From positions 62,001-126,000 of the forward strand of contig NZ_QLNV01000005.1 in assembly GCF_003285545.1 (NCBI RefSeq): 64,000 bases of DNA, in the 5' to 3' direction. The notes under the pieces were generated by a model, which did no database searches, was not told the origin of the DNA, and saw nothing but the letters and a program-made list of their open reading frames with translations. Shown here one piece after another: positions 63,205 through 64,000 of this stretch. The stretch's first letter is position 1. Every line of letters begins with the position of its first letter. Source of the DNA: Sinomicrobium soli. Lineage in GTDB: Bacteria; Bacteroidota; Bacteroidia; Flavobacteriales; Flavobacteriaceae. Made by a program: the position numbers and the translations under genes.

Positions 63205-63453
63205 CTCGTTTGCGACGAGAGTCTTCCAAATATTACTGAAACCGCGATCAATTCTGAAAAGACTATCTTTACAGGAGCCGGAGTCGGATTGTCATTCAGA
63301 GCGAAGCGAACCTGCCGGCCGGCAGGCGGGGAATCTCCAACCAAGATCAAAGAATGTTCAATAGCATCACCGAAGGCCCGGACAGGGACTGCGCTCGGGA
63401 TGACATTTTTTGACTGCAACTAACAACTAAGAACTACAAACTAATAAACTAAA
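63205..63453. repeat. Composite palindromic repeat, CTCGT dyad and 7-8-bp tail
   Basis: CTCGT-TTGCG-ACGAG (63205-63219), then TTGTCATTCAGAGCGAAGCG with palindrome CTGCCGGCCGGCAG to GGGATGACA (63289-63405), then CTAACAA, CTAAGAA, CTACAAA, CTAATAAA and CTAAAATG joining the ATG at 63454. No gene in 63178-63453. Confidence 0.75.
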
Positions 63454-63933
63454 ATGAAAAAGATATTTTTTATTCTGCTCTTTTTGTCGGGGGTGTTTTT
63501 AGTACAGTGCGGCCGGTCCGGGTACGTGTTATCGTCTCCTCCCGAAGGGGTGGCAGACATGGAAACGGTAGCGGAACACTACACTGCCGGCCGTGGTGAA
63601 GGGATACGTGTATTTGTTCCGGCCGGTGTGCCGGACACCGATACCGGGATTTCGCTCGACAGTATATATTACCGGGGGCGGCGGGCAGCGCTGAGAAAGA
63701 CGGAAAAAGACAGTTATGCGGTTTATATTGCAGATTTCCCCGCCACGGCCAGGCCGGACAGGGTTGTCCATTCCGATCCGCGTAAGGAATCCGGGAACCG
63801 GCCGTCTTCCGTATCTTCAGGTATTCCGTTCGACCTTGAAGACAACGAGGCGGTGGTCCGCTACACGGAAAAGGGAAAGGTGAGGTATTTCAGGATTTCC
63901 CGGGTACGGCTTGTCGAACCCGGAAGTCACTGA
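63454..63933 (+). CDS. Putative lipoprotein of unknown function
   Basis: Protein of 159 residues. Signal FFILLFLSGVFLVQCGRSGY has a lipobox-like LVQC. The mature part is hydrophilic and rich in charged residues (AALRKTEKDSYAVYIADF). No family recognised. It is expressed apart from the atp genes, after their terminator. Confidence 0.7.
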   Translation: MKKIFFILLFLSGVFLVQCGRSGYVLSSPPEGVADMETVAEHYTAGRGEGIRVFVPAGVPDTDTGISLDSIYYRGRRAALRKTEKDSYAVYIADFPATARPDRVVHSDPRKESGNRPSSVSSGIPFDLEDNEAVVRYTEKGKVRYFRISRVRLVEPGSH

Positions 63934-64000
63934 TACTCCCCGGTTTCCGGAGGATGTTTCAGGCTTGCACACGGTTAGGCAAAGTCGTTAGTTTTCTATA

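Noticed and set aside
1-64000. tRNA or rRNA genes
   Set aside because: No cloverleaf with a TTCGAATC-type arm and no rRNA-like stretch was found in the intergenic regions.

Overview
The window reads as chromosomal DNA of a member of the Bacteroidota, most likely family Flavobacteriaceae. The evidence is a SusC-type receptor with its FecR anti-sigma and ECF sigma factor, the type IX secretion/gliding protein SprE/PorW, an ATP synthase operon in the order B-E-F-H-A-G without D and C, Flavobacteria-typical DUF neighbours (DUF6341, DUF6427, DUF5687, DUF6168), and repeated TAnnTTTG -7 promoter elements instead of TATAAT. Most of the window has a mid-range GC content; the stretch from about 26.4 to 35.6 kb is clearly AT-richer.

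Layout. 0-4 kb: truncated SusC gene, FecR anti-sigma and ECF sigma factor. 4-11.4 kb: tatA, then a same-strand run of M23 peptidase, GH3-family adenylating enzyme, DUF6909-like protein, Wzz-like membrane protein and LuxE-like acyl-protein synthetase, then ferritin. 11.4-26.2 kb: housekeeping genes (YugP-type peptidase, leuS, ACT-domain protein, yraN, LD-carboxypeptidase, metG, purD, DUF6341/DUF6427/upp) with one insertion sequence between purD and the DUF6341 gene. 26.4-35.5 kb: AT-rich surface polysaccharide cluster (flippase, nitroreductase-like, pyruvyl transferase, three glycosyltransferases, two O-antigen ligase/polymerase-like proteins). 35.6-43.1 kb: lipoprotein remnant, nhaA, UDP-glucuronate decarboxylase, initiating sugar-phosphate transferase, DUF4254, GT9, AI-2E-type permease. 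43.3-49.1 kb: TPR/HTH regulator, TonB-dependent receptor and beta-propeller phytase, a likely phytate-use locus. 49.3-51.8 kb: YtxH/holin-like/DUF6327 trio and a ferredoxin-reductase-type flavoprotein. 52.2-63.9 kb: DUF5687 permease with ATPase, sprE, bactofilin, DUF6168 and the F-type ATP synthase genes, then a lipoprotein gene.

Several intergenic regions carry repeats that the genes do not explain. There is a family of about 115-bp composite palindromic repeats. There are degenerate tandem repeats of 7-8 bp that often run directly into start codons. There is also a 162-bp imperfect palindrome with one exact centre, and a leader in front of the polysaccharide cluster whose possible stems exclude one another. 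The best candidate for an undescribed system is the M23-GH3-DUF6909-Wzz-like-LuxE run, which pairs two adenylate-forming enzymes with a nucleoside-phosphorylase-like protein and an inner-membrane protein. All calls are by reading the sequence; no database search was possible.
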